64,000 nucleotides of DNA from Mastigamoeba balamuthi. Its lineage: Eukaryota > Evosea > Mastigamoebida > Mastigamoebidae. Below are positions 20,100-32,600 of this stretch, in pieces. The notes under the pieces were generated by a model. The model worked only from the letters and a program-made list of their open reading frames with translations, ran no database searches and was not told the origin of the DNA. The first letter of the stretch is position 1. Each line of letters starts with the position of its first letter. Where the stretch lies: the NCBI GenBank assembly GCA_902651635.1, contig CACRSC010001923.1:459463-523462 (forward strand). The letters are read 5' to 3'. Both the position numbers and the translations under genes were made by a program.

Positions 20100-23000
20100 A
20101 TGCCCCCGCTGTTACCAGTCCTGGTCTTGGCCGTGGTCGCCCGCGCTGCCCCTGCAGGTCCAGCTTCACTTTGTTCTCCTTCTCTCTCTGTCTCTCTTAA
20201 TTTGCCTCTGCCTTAGGAGAGCAACCCCCCGCCACCGAGTTTTCCCGTCCCAGCAGCGAGCTCGGGTCTCAGCGGCCCCCTTTTGTCCTCTCCCTTGAGC
20301 CTCGAGCTCACCCCCATGCACCGTGCTGTGCGCCCCGCAGGCGTGTGGAGGCCCAGCACGCACGACCGCGTGTGGGTCGACGGGGTCCCCGTGGCCTTTG
20401 ACGCCAACCCCAACTACGCCCGCCTTCCCGACGTGCCGCCCGGCTCCGTCTTCGCCTTCACCGCGGCCTACCGCTCCGATGGGCTGCCCGCGTCCCCTGT
20501 GATCCACCACGACGGTCCGAGGCCCCCCCCGTCGCGATCGCATCTTCCCGTTTTGCTTTTTTCTGTTTTCCCCCATTCTGACGACACCGCTACGTGTGCG
20601 CCCTCACCTCAAAAGGCCTCATGTACGACGTGAGCTCCGCCAGCTGCTCCTCGGAGGTGGCAGGGGAGTGGTACGCGCGCGACTACGAGTGGGAGCCCCA
20701 TCGGAGAATGCCGACCAGCATCGAGCGCACACCCGGGGGCGCCCACTACTGGCACACCGGCAGCTACTTCCACCGAATCACCCGCAACCTCTTCTGCCGC
20801 GCACAGACCCCGCTGACACGTGCGCAGACTGCCCCTTAATCCCCCTCTCTCCAGCGCCTCGCTGACCGGCTGGCCGGGCAGGCTCGCTTGTGGCGGAGAG
20901 CTGCGAGTACCGCTGGGACGAGAGCTACAGAGCGTGGGGCGCCCCGCTGACCTTCGTGGGGCGCAGGGAGATCATGAGCATCGTGGGGCTCGCCAGCCCC
21001 ACGTGGACAGCGGAGGGCCCATTGGAGGTCCTCCAGGTGTTTTCCATTCCGTTTCTCATGTTCGGCGGAGGAGAGCCGGAGGGTTCTCTGCGTGGGCTCC
21101 AGTCCCATCGGCGCTCGCGGCGTTCGATGATCGTCGCGGGCTGCCTGCCATCGAACATGCGCCAAACGCCCGAGATTCCGGAGGGTGATGCGCTCAGGGG
21201 GTACTACCACTACGCAGGCTCCAAGGCAAGCAGCCAGCCCACCTCGGAGGGCCAGTGCAGGCGCCTGACAACGCACACGCAGCACACAGTTACGTGGGAA
21301 CACGCGGAACGGGGCAGCGACGGGGCTGAGGAGGCCGTGGTGATGAAGGCGCAGGCGTCGTTCTGGAACGAGGACCGCTACTCGCTGGTCATCGAGCACC
21401 GCTTCCACACGCTGCGGCTGGCCGCCACCACCGATGACTACCTCGACTTCTTCGCAGTATCGAACGGCGACCAGTACTTCTTTACTGCACCGAGCTTCCT
21501 GCCCGTCGCCGATAGGAACAGCACGACGTTCGCCAACCGCCTCCGCGGGCAGTTCCTCGACGAGCCCCGGGGCCCCTCGTGCCTGCGCGTGCGCGCCTGC
21601 ATAAACTCTCTCTGGAACGGCACGCACTGCGTCTGCCGCCCGGGCTACGAGGACTCGGGCGAGGGCTGCTCCGAGTGCCCCCTCGGGACCTACAAAAGGT
21701 CTGCGGGGCGCTCCTCGTGCATCCGGTGCCCTGTGCACAGCACGACGCTCAACACGGGGTCCACGAGACTCGCCGACTGCGTGTGCGAGGCCAACTACGG
21801 GGGGAACGCGAGGGAGGCAGGCTGCTACCGCTGCATCGGAGGGTCCAAGTACAGCGTCGAGGACGGGCCGTGCACGGGCTGCGTGGATAACGCCGAGGCC
21901 AGCCCCTCGCTGTGCCAGTGCCGCCCGGGGTTCGGCGGCGACGCGAGTCTGGCGCTGCCCGGCGCCAACTGCACGGCGTGCCCTCCGCAGACCTACAAGG
22001 CGCTGGCGGGGAACGAGGGGTGCACAGCGTGCCCTGTGGGCTCGTATGCGCCCACTGCCGCGTCGACCGGGTGCTTGTGCGAGGAGCCCAACACGGTGTT
22101 CCACGAGGGGCGCTGCGTCTGCTTGCTGGGGTTCGTCGAGCGGCAGGGACGCTGCGTTGAGTGCCCCGCAGACACGTACCGCGACTCCCTGAGCCTCGCG
22201 ACCTGCACTGCCTGCCCGCCGCACAGGTATCCGCCCCGCACGGAACTCCCTCCCCTGCGGCACTGACCCGCGGGTGCTCGGCGCGCAGCACGACGCTGGG
22301 GCTGAACGGCTCGTCCTCTGTTCTCTTCTGCGCGTGCGACGGGGGCATGGGCGCCGACGGGCGGTCCATGTGCGTCGCGTGCAGCACAGCAGACTCGGCG
22401 CCCCCGACATCGCTGATGCCGACGTCCCTCGGGTCTTTGTCCCCCTGGCTATGGATATTGGCTGGGTGGGGCCGTCGTACCCTCGCCAGACCGTCATCCG
22501 TGTCGACGGGAGGTTCTTCGGGCTCGAGCAGAACGTCACGATGCAGGTCGCCGTCTCTGAGGCCAGCAGAACGTCTGACCAGCCGATCCTGCTGAGCATA
22601 AGCGGCGCTCCCAGCGCCGGCCTCATCGTGGCGCTGATGGCCCATATCGATGCGAGGGGCATTGAAGGGCGGACTGTGCTTGGAAACCAGGACGTTGTTG
22701 TTATGGAGCGGCCACTGTCGCAGTGGCCCGCCCGGGGCTTCACCGCGTCTCTGCGGATGGTGCCACGGTCCGACAGCTGCTCGTGCCCGGAGAACCACTA
22801 CATCTCGGACTCCGCCTGCGTCCCCTGCCCCGCAGGCTCCACTAGGCCCACGTCAAGCTCCGGAAGGCAGGGCTGCCTCTGCGGCGACGCTAACGCCGTC
22901 TGGTCCGCAGGGCAGTGCCTCTGCGCCCCTGGGCAGTGCCTCTGCGCCCCTGGGATGACAGCGGGGGCAGGCGGCCTGTGCATCGAGTGCCCTCAGGGAA

Positions 23001-24519
23001 CATGGAAGGGTGAAGCTGGAAACGGGCCCTGCAACGCGTGCCCGCCCCACTCCAACACATCCACGGCAGCGCAGACCTCTCAGACGGCCTGCCAGTGCCT
23101 CGCCGACCACGGCGGGGACGCCTCGGAGGACAGGGGCTGCGCGCCGTGCCAGGGCGGCTCCAAGCCAGTGGGAAACGGCCCGTGCAACTGCCTCTCTCCG
23201 TTGGCCGAGGCGGACGCCTCGGGAACGCAGTGCCAGTGCGCTGCGGGGTCAGAGGGCGACGCGCTCAGGGGTCCCGACGGGTGCACGCCGTGCTCCCCCG
23301 GCAGCTTCAAGGCAGCTGCGGGCAACACGCAGTGCGTCAAATGCCCAGAGCACTCGGTCGCCAGCGGCGTGGCAAGCGAGCAGTGCGCGTGTGCCGAGGG
23401 CTACGGGGGTGACGCCACCACGGGTGCCTGCCACATGTGCGTGGGGTCCACCAAGACCGCCGTGGGCAACTTCCCGTGCGTCTGCAACGACAGCAACGCC
23501 GTCGACATCGACGGCACGTGCGTGTGCGCTGCCGGGTTCGAGGGCGGTGCAGCCAGCGGGGGCCCTGGCCCGTGCACGCCGTGCCCGGCGGGGACGTACA
23601 AGGGAGGGGCGGGCAGCGACAGGTGCATGCAGTGCCCCGAGCACAGCACGACCCTTGCGGGCGGTCAGACCATCATCGGTGCATGCCGGTGCTCTGCCGG
23701 CCATGGCGGCGCGGCATCGCCAGCGGGGTGCGGGCAGTGCCACCTGTCCGCCAAGGCTCTGGAGGGCGACGGCGAGTGCGAGTGCGCCGAGCACGCGGAG
23801 CGCGTCAACGCCACGCACTGCCAGTGCTCCGCGGGTACCACGACGTCGGGGGCCGCTGCTCCCAGTGCCCGCTGGGCACGTTCAAGGCCGCCGCGGGGCT
23901 CGGCCCGTGCACGAGCTGCGCAGAGGGTGCGACGACGCTGTCGACCGGGGCGACCAGCAGGGCCGCGTGCCAGTGCGTCGCCGGCTTCGAGGGCGACGCG
24001 TCCGCCGACTGGGGCGCGTGCGGGCGGTGCGCGCCGGGGCTGTTCAAGCACTCTGTGGGGAACACGATGTGCAGCGCGTGCCCCGCGGGCGCCACGTCGT
24101 CGGCACCGGGCTCCACGAGCAGGTCCGAGTGCGTGTGTGCCCCGGGCATGCGAGGGGACGCGTCCGTCGAGGGCGGCGCCTGCACTGCCTGCCCAGCAGG
24201 GACGTTCAAGAGCGCGGGCAACGGGGGCGAGTGCGCGCTGTGCCCGGGCAACTCGACGTCGGCAGAGGGCGCCGAGGCCTGCTGGTGCCTCGCAGGGTTC
24301 CAGCCCGACAGCAACAGTGCGGCCATGGAGTGCTCTGCGTGCCCACAGGGGTCGTACAAGTCGGGCGTGGGGAACGGCGCGTGCACCCCGTGCGGCCAGG
24401 GGACCACCAGCGAGGCGGGGGCGACGATGGAGCTACAGTGCGCTGTCTCGCTTTCCGGATCGCTGGTAGTCCGCCTCGCCCTGCTGTGCAGTGGCGGACT
24501 GCTGGCATCTCTCGTGTGA
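20100..24519 (+). CDS. Cys-rich surface protein with GCC2/GCC3 repeats
   Basis: Proposed exons: 20100-20157, 20341-20514, 20616-20819, 20882-22226 and 22289-24519, about 1337 aa once two single-base frame steps are allowed (after C5 at 22,401-22,405 and G3 at 23,833-23,835). The start gives a signal peptide (MPPLLPVLVLAVVARAAPA). An N-terminal region of about 450 residues matches nothing I know. From about 21,640 onward there are about a dozen GCC2/GCC3 (ephrin-receptor-like) units of the type CPLGTYKRSAGRSSCIRCP, alternating with CxCxxGYGGDA EGF/laminin-like units. A non-repeat segment (VIRVDGRFFGLEQNVTMQV) interrupts them at about 22,430-22,770. The end is hydrophobic (LVVRLALLCSGGLLASLV), suiting a GPI anchor signal better than a membrane helix with a tail. 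AATAAA follows at about 24,584. I infer a cell-surface or secreted adhesive protein. Confidence 0.85.
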
Positions 24520-25356
24520 CGGCGAGTTCCTTTCGAGGGGCGAGCGAGGGTGTTGTTGAGTTGCTGAGTGACAGACCGAGCAAATAAATACGCCCTTCTT
24601 CCAAGGTTCCCATCCACAGGAAGCTCAACTCAACACACCACATGAGAACTAGGTCCCCGCGTGCAGGAGGGCCGCCCCGGCCCCTTGAGGTCATCTTCGG
24701 CGGTACTAGAGTGTGAAACAGTGTGGGCAAATGCGCGCGCCGCTGACGCCGCCACGCGTGCTGACCTCGCAGGCATCGTCGAGATCCTCGCCGTACCACA
24801 CCAGAACTGCGTCGAGGGGACCCTGCGGAGGGACAGAAGAGACCATCGAGGCCAGTGATGCAATTGAACCAAACAGATTCTGGTTCCAACAGTAAGAAAT
24901 AAACCATAACCACAACCGCCAAAGTTTTGTCTCTTCCTTATCCGGTGGACATCAAAAGCCACGAAGTAATAGAGGCTAAACGACTTTCCCTTTCAAATTT
25001 TTTCAGGGGCCCTGAATGTTGTGGGCCTCTGTTTCCCGATTTTCAATTTCGACATTTTGCCTTTTCTCCCCCATTTGACGGGGTGTCCGTGGGAAATAGT
25101 ATAGACAAAGGGAAAGTAGTTTGAGCCTCGGTTAGTAGCAGAAACAACCCCGTAAGTCAGTCTGAAGGGCAGAATGAACCGTCTGCGGAATCAACCTTGA
25201 GAGCAAGGCCCTTGAATGCGAAGTCTGCAAAAGTCCGCACGTATAACATCCTCCTACTCTGGAAAGAAGCGTTGCCTCTTCTGTGTTGAGGCTCTCATTG
25301 AAATGGACAGAAGCGCGGCCAAAAAAACAAGCGGGTGTTCCCAATCAAGTGGGCAG
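24520..25356. other. Convergent intergenic region with a duplicated gene fragment
   Basis: Lies between the 3' ends of two convergent genes. Apart from the fragment at 24,735-24,915 it has no recognisable gene. The stretch 24,950-25,130 is T-rich on the plus strand and may hold 3' end signals for both genes. Confidence 0.4.
24735..24915 (-). pseudogene. Duplicated fragment of the NTPase remnant
   Basis: About 150 bp match 5,240-5,395 with few differences (for example GCTGACGCCGCCACGCGTGC and CACCAGAACTGCGTCGAGGG). The minus-strand reading is SVPPQGPLDAVLVWYGEDLD, the same protein segment as the start of the fragment at 4.3-5.4 kb. The copy ends soon after VSTRGGVSG, so it is a small dispersed piece and not a gene. 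Confidence 0.7.
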
Positions 25357-26273
25357 TCAGACAACAATGGAGGCAAAGAACCCCGCGGACTCGAGCCCCG
25401 TGACGAGCGAGTCGAGGTTCTGGGGCTGCGCAGTCGACACCCGGAGCACCGCCGTCGCCCTGCAGAGCTCAAAGGCCTCTGTGCCCCCGTGCAGCACAGC
25501 GCACGCGACGGCTCGCACGCGCTGCTCGCACTCGTGGCACCAGATGCTCGACAGCTGGATCACTATCTCTCTGCCCACCTCGTCGTCCGACTGCCGCGGG
25601 GCGCGGGAGAGCGCTGTGGGGCCCTGCGAGGGTCCCGACGACGACGACGACGCGCACGAGCCGATGGCCTTGCGGATGCTGTCGATCCACTCGAGCATCT
25701 CAGCGCGCGAGCAGGCTGCCAGCGTGTAGGCTGTCTCTCCGGACGCCACCCTGCACGCGTCGTGACATGGATGAGAGAAGCCCCACGAGTCAATTGATTG
25801 GGGCGAGGGAGGCGCGCACTCGAAAGAATGCGGCCGCTTGTACGACGCCAGCACTGTCACGGCGGCACCACTGAGGTCAACGGACCCACGCGGGCGCGCT
25901 CCGGGGGCAGCAGCAGCCACTGCGGTCTCGTAGTAGCACAGTCTCGATGCCTGCGCGGCGAAATACGGGAGTCCAGCCAAAACCCCGGTGAAAAACCGCA
26001 TTGATTTCTGTTTCGGATAAAAATTAAGCCAGGAGTTTCCAGTTAGAACGACATTCAAGTGCGCGAGCGGGAGCGGGACGACGGAGGTGGGGAGAGGGCT
26101 CCTGCAGAGACAAGGGCAACGTGGGGGCGGCGGGGGGCAGTGCGGCGAACGTGGAGCTCGAAGTAGCGGGGCTTCCACGTCTTGAGCACAGCGCTCAGCT
26201 TGCGCAGGGCACCCGCACGCACGACGGGGTCGGCGGGCAGGCTCGGGGAGCAGCAGGTGCGGGGGTCCGACAT
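25357..26273 (-). CDS. PH-domain protein with HMA-like C-terminus
   Basis: Three exons, 26273-26151, 25950-25820 and 25750-25357, give 215 aa with all joins in frame. Residues about 15-115 are a pleckstrin-homology domain: GALRKLSAVLKTWKPRYFEL (strands 1-2), ASRLCYYET (strand 3), ETAYTLAACSRAEMLEWIDS (last strand and the Trp-containing helix). After a Ser/Pro linker, residues about 145-215 read IWCHECEQRVRAVA, then AVLRVST, then LVTGLESAGF. This has the CxxC, strand and G-F pattern of heavy-metal-associated (HMA) folds. PH domains bind phosphoinositides or proteins, and HMA domains carry copper or similar ions; the combination is unusual. The second intron contains a CAATTGA motif. The gene is compact and follows the next gene on the same strand. 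Confidence 0.8.
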
Positions 26274-26659
26274 CTGATGGCTGCGCGGCAGCGACAGCGA
26301 CACGCACGAGGCTCCGCCTGCTGATGTAATTGCCTCCAACGGGGAAAACCCGGGATATCGCAAAATCTGACCTCGAAAATCCACATCTAAGAATCTCGAA
26401 ACTCAAATGATTCCCACGAGGTCCCAGCCAGCCGTCAACCAGGAGGGTCGTCGATGGCGAGGCCCCTGTCCTCGTTGCTCTCCCTTGCGAGTTTCGCACA
26501 CCTCCTTAACTGATCGGATCGTATCTGTCTGTTTGCTGAGAACCGTTCATCCCATCTGGATACGGGCATCTGCTCTCCAATGGGTATTGGGCCCCGGCCT
26601 CGGGAGGCTGAGCACTGCGACGCCACACTCCACGTCCACAAGCACGGCGCAGACCCCAC

Positions 26660-29100
26660 TCAGTACTCAAAGTTCTCTGTGACGATGCGGGACATGGGCA
26701 CGCCGAGCTCGACGAGGGCCACCGTCATGGCCCCCATGAAGGGGTTGGGCCCGCACAGGTACACCGTCCTCTGCGCCACGTCGGGTACCGCCCTGGCGAT
26801 GTGCTCCTTGTCGATCCTGCTGCACGAGACCCGCACCCTGCCGTCCGCTTCCAGGCCCTCTGTCCTGCGCAGGGCACAGTGGTGAGTGCGTTCTCCCGTG
26901 GAGGGGCAGCGAGTGGGTCACGTGGCGGGGCTCTGGCGAGGTACGGCGATCGAGAGCTGCTGGACGACGGGCGGGTCGCTGCCGACGAAGCCCAGCCACT
27001 CGTCCCTGAAGAGCAGCTCGGCCAGGGTGTGCTCCGAGTGCAGCGACACCACGTCGGGCATTCTGTCGGCCGCCAGGTCTACACAGCGAGGGCGTGGGCT
27101 CCAAGTCAATTGAGATCATCGCGGCAGGCCACAGGAGCCTCACATCCGCGGTGGACCATCGACGAGAGGCAGCGCAGCATCGACATGATGGGAGTGACCC
27201 CGATGCCCCCCGTGAGGGTCAGGAGCTTCCACCACCGCCTCGTGTCCTCGCCCTCGCTCGTCCTCTGCCCATGCAGCGAATTCAGCCACTGGGGCGGCAT
27301 GCCTGCGAACCTTGTGGACCATCATGGCCCACGACGTGGCCAGCGTGAACGAGCCCTCGACGCCGTGCAGGACCACGCTGACCCTCTCGTGGGCCCTCTG
27401 CCGCAGCCACTTGGTCACCCGCCCGACCTCCTTCACAGATATCTGCACCGCCAACGCACACGGGCTCAGGTGCCGTGCTGCGAGTCCGTAGGATGCGTGC
27501 CTCGAATGTCTTGGAGACGCGCTCGGCGTCGGGCACGGGCTTGGATCCAGGAAGGGGCGACGGGCGACCACAGGAGAGAGTCCAGCAGCGGATGTAGTCG
27601 CGACCGTCGATGGGGACGGTGAACGTCGAGTACTGCCCGGGCTCGGCCACGAAGGCGCGCTCGCCCTCGAAGCGGAACGTCGTCACTGACGGCGACTCGG
27701 GCCACGCGCCGACGAGCGTCGACCGCACGAGCGGCTCCTCGCCGACAGCCCTCCACTTCTCTACGCACGTGTCGACGCGCCTGCCGGGGGCGATCGACCA
27801 GAGCAGCGGCGTGTCGCGGAGCATCGGGTGGTGCGTCGACATGTCGAGCGAGCGCCAGCGGAACGGGCACATGCCGTCGACGAGCTCCCACTGCTCGACG
27901 GACAGCTTGCAGAGGCGCGCGGTGCCGTCGAGCGACGCGAACTCGCCGAGCCACGGGCACTCGAGGCGCCCCGAGACCTGCAGCACGAAGCCCGTCTGCC
28001 AGTCGACGAACGTGGCGCCGGCCAGCGGGTGCACGAGCGTGTTGCCCAGCGTCTGGTTCATCCCCTTGCCGTGGAAGTCGCCCCACACGAGCACGCGCCT
28101 GTCGACGACGCGCACGAACCCCGGGCGGCCGCCGCGGTGCGACGAGTCGGCGCCCCTCGCGAGCTCCTGGCGGTGGCGATCATCATCGTGTCGGCGCTGG
28201 TGACCATCGCCACGCACTCGTCGCTGAGCGCGGGGTCGCCGGCCGACGACCGCTGGGCCGCGCGCGGGGGCCCGGACGACGCGGGGCTCGCAGAGACGAT
28301 GGTGCGGCGCTGGATGTACCGCGGGCACGTCGAGAAGGCCTCCATGACGAGCACCGAGAAGCCCGCGGGGCCCGCGGGCTCCGAGACGACGCCGTTGACG
28401 CGGTACCGCTTGCGCGTCTCAAACTCGACGAAGTTGAGGCTGACGCTGGCCCCGGGCACCGAGGCGGCCGCCCAGAGCGGGTCGTCCTCGCGCGGGGGCT
28501 TGAGGACGCGCACGAGCGCGGGGTCGTCGATGGCGACCAGCGGGGCGTAGGCAGCGGCTTGGAAGGCGCCCATGACGTTGCTGGCCGACGTGTAGACGCC
28601 GCAGCTGTCGCAGAACAGCGGCGTGCTGGCCACGTCCGAGGTCAGCATGGGGCGCGGGGGGCTCGTCTCGGGCGTCGAGTCCTCGGACGGGGCCGAGCAG
28701 CGCAGCTGAGGGGCGCTGGGGGCCCGCCGACCGAGAGCCTGCGCGGGATGGGGCCCCCGGGCGCCGGGTCAGCGAAGATGGGCGTCGACCACACACGGCC
28801 CGTCGCGGGGTCCATGCTGGCGACGTAGACGGCGTGGCGCTGCCGCAGGAACTCCATGGAGCTCGGGTGGACCTCGGTGGCCACCTGGACCGTAGTTGGG
28901 GTCCCCGCGGAACATAGAGAGAGAGAAGTAAGTTCATGAGGGGAGAGGGTCCACAGATTAGAGTGGTGAGTGAGGGACGGGTTGCGGGACGGTGCCTTGT
29001 GCTCGCCGATGCGCTGGGCCTTGTCCCGCGTGCCCTCCTCCTCCTGCATGCGCTTCTCGCCGCGGTGGTAGAGGCCCTCTCTCCACTCCTGCTGCCACAT
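26660..29100 (-). CDS. PNPOx-like split-barrel / ferredoxin-reductase-type fusion oxidoreductase
   Basis: Six proposed exons: 29100-28996, 28884-27572, 27477-27311, 27264-27144, 27078-26922 and 26864-26660, about 689 aa. Two single-base frame steps occur beside G runs (about 28,708-28,722 and 28,169-28,170). The N-terminal part (WREGLYHRGEKRMQEEEG; FLRQRHAVYVASMD; SHRGGRPGFVRV; GKGMNQTLGNTL) matches the FMN-binding split barrels of PNPOx-related/FNR fusion proteins. The C-terminal part is an FNR module: FAD-binding RCWTLSS, the GGIGVTPIMSML nucleotide-binding loop, and CGPNPFMGAM. It stops at ENFEY, with no 2Fe-2S domain. It should pass electrons between NAD(P)H and a flavin; the physiological substrate is unknown. 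The first intron appears to use a GC donor (AAG then GCACCG). Confidence 0.82.
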
Positions 29101-29675
29101 TCTCGATGCGATTGCCCACTGTCCTGTTGGCGTCCCTTCGTTGCACTCGCTTCTCGCGACAACACGGCAAGCGAAATCCGAGAGAATGACGACGTGTTTC
29201 TTCATACATCATTTGATTCTGTGCGATACCCCCAGAAGAGGCAGAAGAGAGCGCGAGCCTCCGGAGGCCTCCGATGCCGCTGCTGCCAGCAGTGCCACAG
29301 GCAACCCAACAACTAATGCTACTTCCCGACTCCTCAAAGGATCCGTCGCCCTGCGCGTGGCAGTATGCTGACGGGGACGCGTGGGCCGTGGCAGGCTCAC
29401 TGTCCGAGAGATACCAGCACTCACACCCGTGGTATTACCCGGGGATCCCGCCGTCCCAAGATGGCATGGGCAGGTCGACAACTTACTAACTCGCACAGCA
29501 TTATCAACTGTCAGACCGCGAGACTGGAAACAAGATTCTTGATGGGGAGATTCACTCGCAAATTCTGCGCCCGAATCGGGACTGATATTTGTGCACCAGT
29601 CTCTTTGGTCGGCCAACCCCCACACCCCCTTACCCCAAAGGGGCCCCTCTGCCTCTCCCCCAACCACCCGCGGGC
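29101..29675. promoter_or_regulatory. Divergent promoter region
   Basis: Separates the start of the minus-strand oxidoreductase (29,100) from the start of family member 3 (29,676), so promoters of both should lie in these 575 bp. I see no gene. A pyrimidine-rich C-tract leader (29,610-29,670) precedes the member 3 ATG. Confidence 0.4.
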
Positions 29676-32600
29676 ATGCGCGCCCACACGTGCGCCGCCG
29701 CCGCGGCCCTGCTGGCCCTGCGCGCGGCGTGCGCCCTCGCGCAGTGCTACGGCGTCGGCGCCACGCCAGAGGCCTACGACGAGTTCCACAGGGACGACGT
29801 CACCGACGTGGCCCACCTCGCGGCCCCGCGCACGCCCGGCACCTGCACGCGTGCGGTTCCCTCTTTCAGCAGAGATATTTTCCGCGAGATATCTGCGAGA
29901 TATTAATATCTCTTCGTTGGGGCTGCAGTGTCGGCCGCGGACCGCCTCGATGGCAGCGCCATGGAGGTCGTGCAGCTCTTCACCCCGCGGTCCGTCCCCT
30001 GGAAGTACACCATGGTGCCCGCACGACCGCCACCACCATCAGGAATTCGATTAAATCTGGATTCTCATGACGTCACGGAGATATCTTACCGGAATTCCCC
30101 GTGGAGTGTATCATCACGTCACCTAATACGATAACTACCTTTGCTTGCTGCGCAGCTGTGCTTCCGCGGGTGGTACAACGGGACGTTTGTGGACCCGCAC
30201 GCGATACCGCTGCAGGCGGTGATGTACGCCGCTGACGTGGCCACCGGGGCCCCGGCGCGCGTGCCGCCGCTGGCGACGGCGGCGACGACGGTACGGTCGA
30301 CGGGCGACTGGACCAACGTGGCCGTGAGCTTCGACGTGGCGTATCCGCGGGTCTACCTGGGCCTCCGCGTGCTGCTGCCCTGCGCCGACTTCTACCTCAA
30401 CGCCTACGTCTTCCAGCCCGGCCGCGCCTCCTACTACAGGCACGCGTTCGCTGCCCCCATTCCCCCCGCACCCCATTCCGTGGCAATGCTGTGCTTGGTG
30501 CCTTCATCGCATCATCACTACCTTCCCTCCCTCTCATCGAATCACCCGGGCTGGCAATTGCATCTTCCTTTTTCTCATTTCAATTGATTGAATGCGAACT
30601 GTCAGTTAAATTTCTTGAGGCCTTCGTAATTCAATTGAGTTCGGCATTAACCTCCCGTCGCGGGAACAAACTCTCTCCCTGATGCATCTCATTATCTCAA
30701 TTGATTGATGCCTGCCTTGCGCTGTGCTGCCGCGGCTGTGGCTGTGCCCGCAGGAACGCTGCTGCGGGGGCCAGCGAGGAGTGGTCGCTGTCGTTGGTGC
30801 CGTGGGTGACCAACGCGAGCTTCGTGTCGCTGCGGGCGCAAGGAGTCGCGGGACAGGTGCCCCCGCCCGGGTGGGTGTGCACGGCAGCCAGGTACAACGA
30901 CTCGCGCTGCGACTGCGGCTGCGGCGTCTGGGACCCCGACTGCCGCATTGGCAGGGCCGGGCCCCTCTCCTCCAACTGCAGCGACGGCGAGGTCTGCAAC
31001 AGATCGGGCCAGTGCCAGAGTGCGTGCACCAACACCTGCCTCTTGTCTCCCCTTAGCAGAGCGCAGTCTCTCGTTGCGCCGTCAAAGCGCGCATGTTGAC
31101 CATCAATTGATGTGCAGCCCATTTGGCTATTCAACCTATTCGAATGAATCGTCGCCCATCCCGCTTCGATGTGGCGGCGTTGGAACGCGAGTGTGAAACA
31201 GGCAGTTCAATTGTACTCCTGTACTGCGAGACATTTCAATTCATACTACGAACCTCAATCCGAAACTCACGGACGTAGGGCCCGGGTGGGACGTGAGCGT
31301 GTGCCGCCTGGAGTCGTTTGGGTCTGGCGATGGCTGCCAGTGCGGCTGCAAGGGCGCGCTGGACCCCGACTGCCGCGACACGGACATCGCTGGCGGCCCC
31401 TGGTACCCGCAGGCCGCGCCGTGCCCCGGCATCAACGTCGCCATGTGCGCCGCCGACGGCACGTGCGCAGACGCGTGGAGCGACGACCCCGCGGGCCGCG
31501 CAGCCCACGACGGGCTCTGCCACTGCCGCAGCAGCGGCGTCATGGACCCCGACTGCCTCTGCGTCGACGACTACAGCGCCCTCAACTGCTCCTACGCGCA
31601 GTCGACGTGCGGGGCGTCGCGCTGCTACATGGGCGGCTGCAGGGCGTCCATCGCCAGCGGGTGGACGTGTAGCATCAAGCAGATCGGCAACCCGCCCCAG
31701 TGCGACTGCAACTGCGGCGGCTTCGACCCGGGTGCACACGCTCCGCTCTGCCGCGTGGGGAGCCCTCGTGCTTTTTAAATGAGTCGTCCGTGTGCACACT
31801 GTGTGGGACTTGTCTTTTGGGGGTTGACTGGGCGCGTCTTTTTTACATTTGTAAGGCAAATTCAGGTGTACTAATTTCCCAACTGTGTTCCAAGTTGTTT
31901 GATTTTCTCTCTGTCGTTTGTTGAGGGTGTTGCTGTTTGCTGCGGCCAAACAACCTGCTGCCTCTGCTTGGGGTGTTGGACTGACTCCAAAATGATCACG
32001 CAGACTGCCTTGCGAGGCAGAACACGATCGATGTCACGGGCTGTGGCCCCGCCGGCTCACGCTCGCCGTACGTGTGCGCGCGCAACGGCACGTGCGTGGC
32101 GCAGGGCTGCGGCAACGGCGTGCTCGAGGGGACCGACGTGTACCAGGAGGACTGCGACAGTGGGGCGGGGTGCCACCTGTGCAAGTGCCGCCCCGGCTGG
32201 CTTCCCACGGACCCGCCCTCTGTCTCGTGCCGCACCGTCTGTGGCGACGACATCTTCGTGGGCGCCGAGCAGTGCGACGGCGGAATGTTCTGCTTCGAGG
32301 AGAACTGCACGTGCTGGCCGGGCCACGCGCCCTACGCGCCGCGGCGGTCGGGGTGCGTGGGCTGCGGCAACGGCGTGCTCGACGCGAACGAGTCGTGCGA
32401 CTCGGGGACGGGCTGCCACCCCTCGCTGTGCGTCTGCACGGCGGGCTACGCCGAGACGACGCCGCGGACGACGGCGTGCCTCAAGGTGCCCTACGCGTGC
32501 GGCGACCACGCGGTGCAGGGGAGCGAGCAGTGCGACGCGGGGGCCTTCTGCTCGGGCTGCGCCTGCGACGCGGGCCACGCGCCCTACAGCCCCCGGCGCC

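Noticed and set aside
21003-21070. The GCC2/GCC3 protein containing the receptor family's EVVQLFTP module (PLEVLQVFSIPFLMF)
   Set aside because: Only about seven residues agree and the following V-C-V and RVYIG blocks are missing. Not enough for homology.
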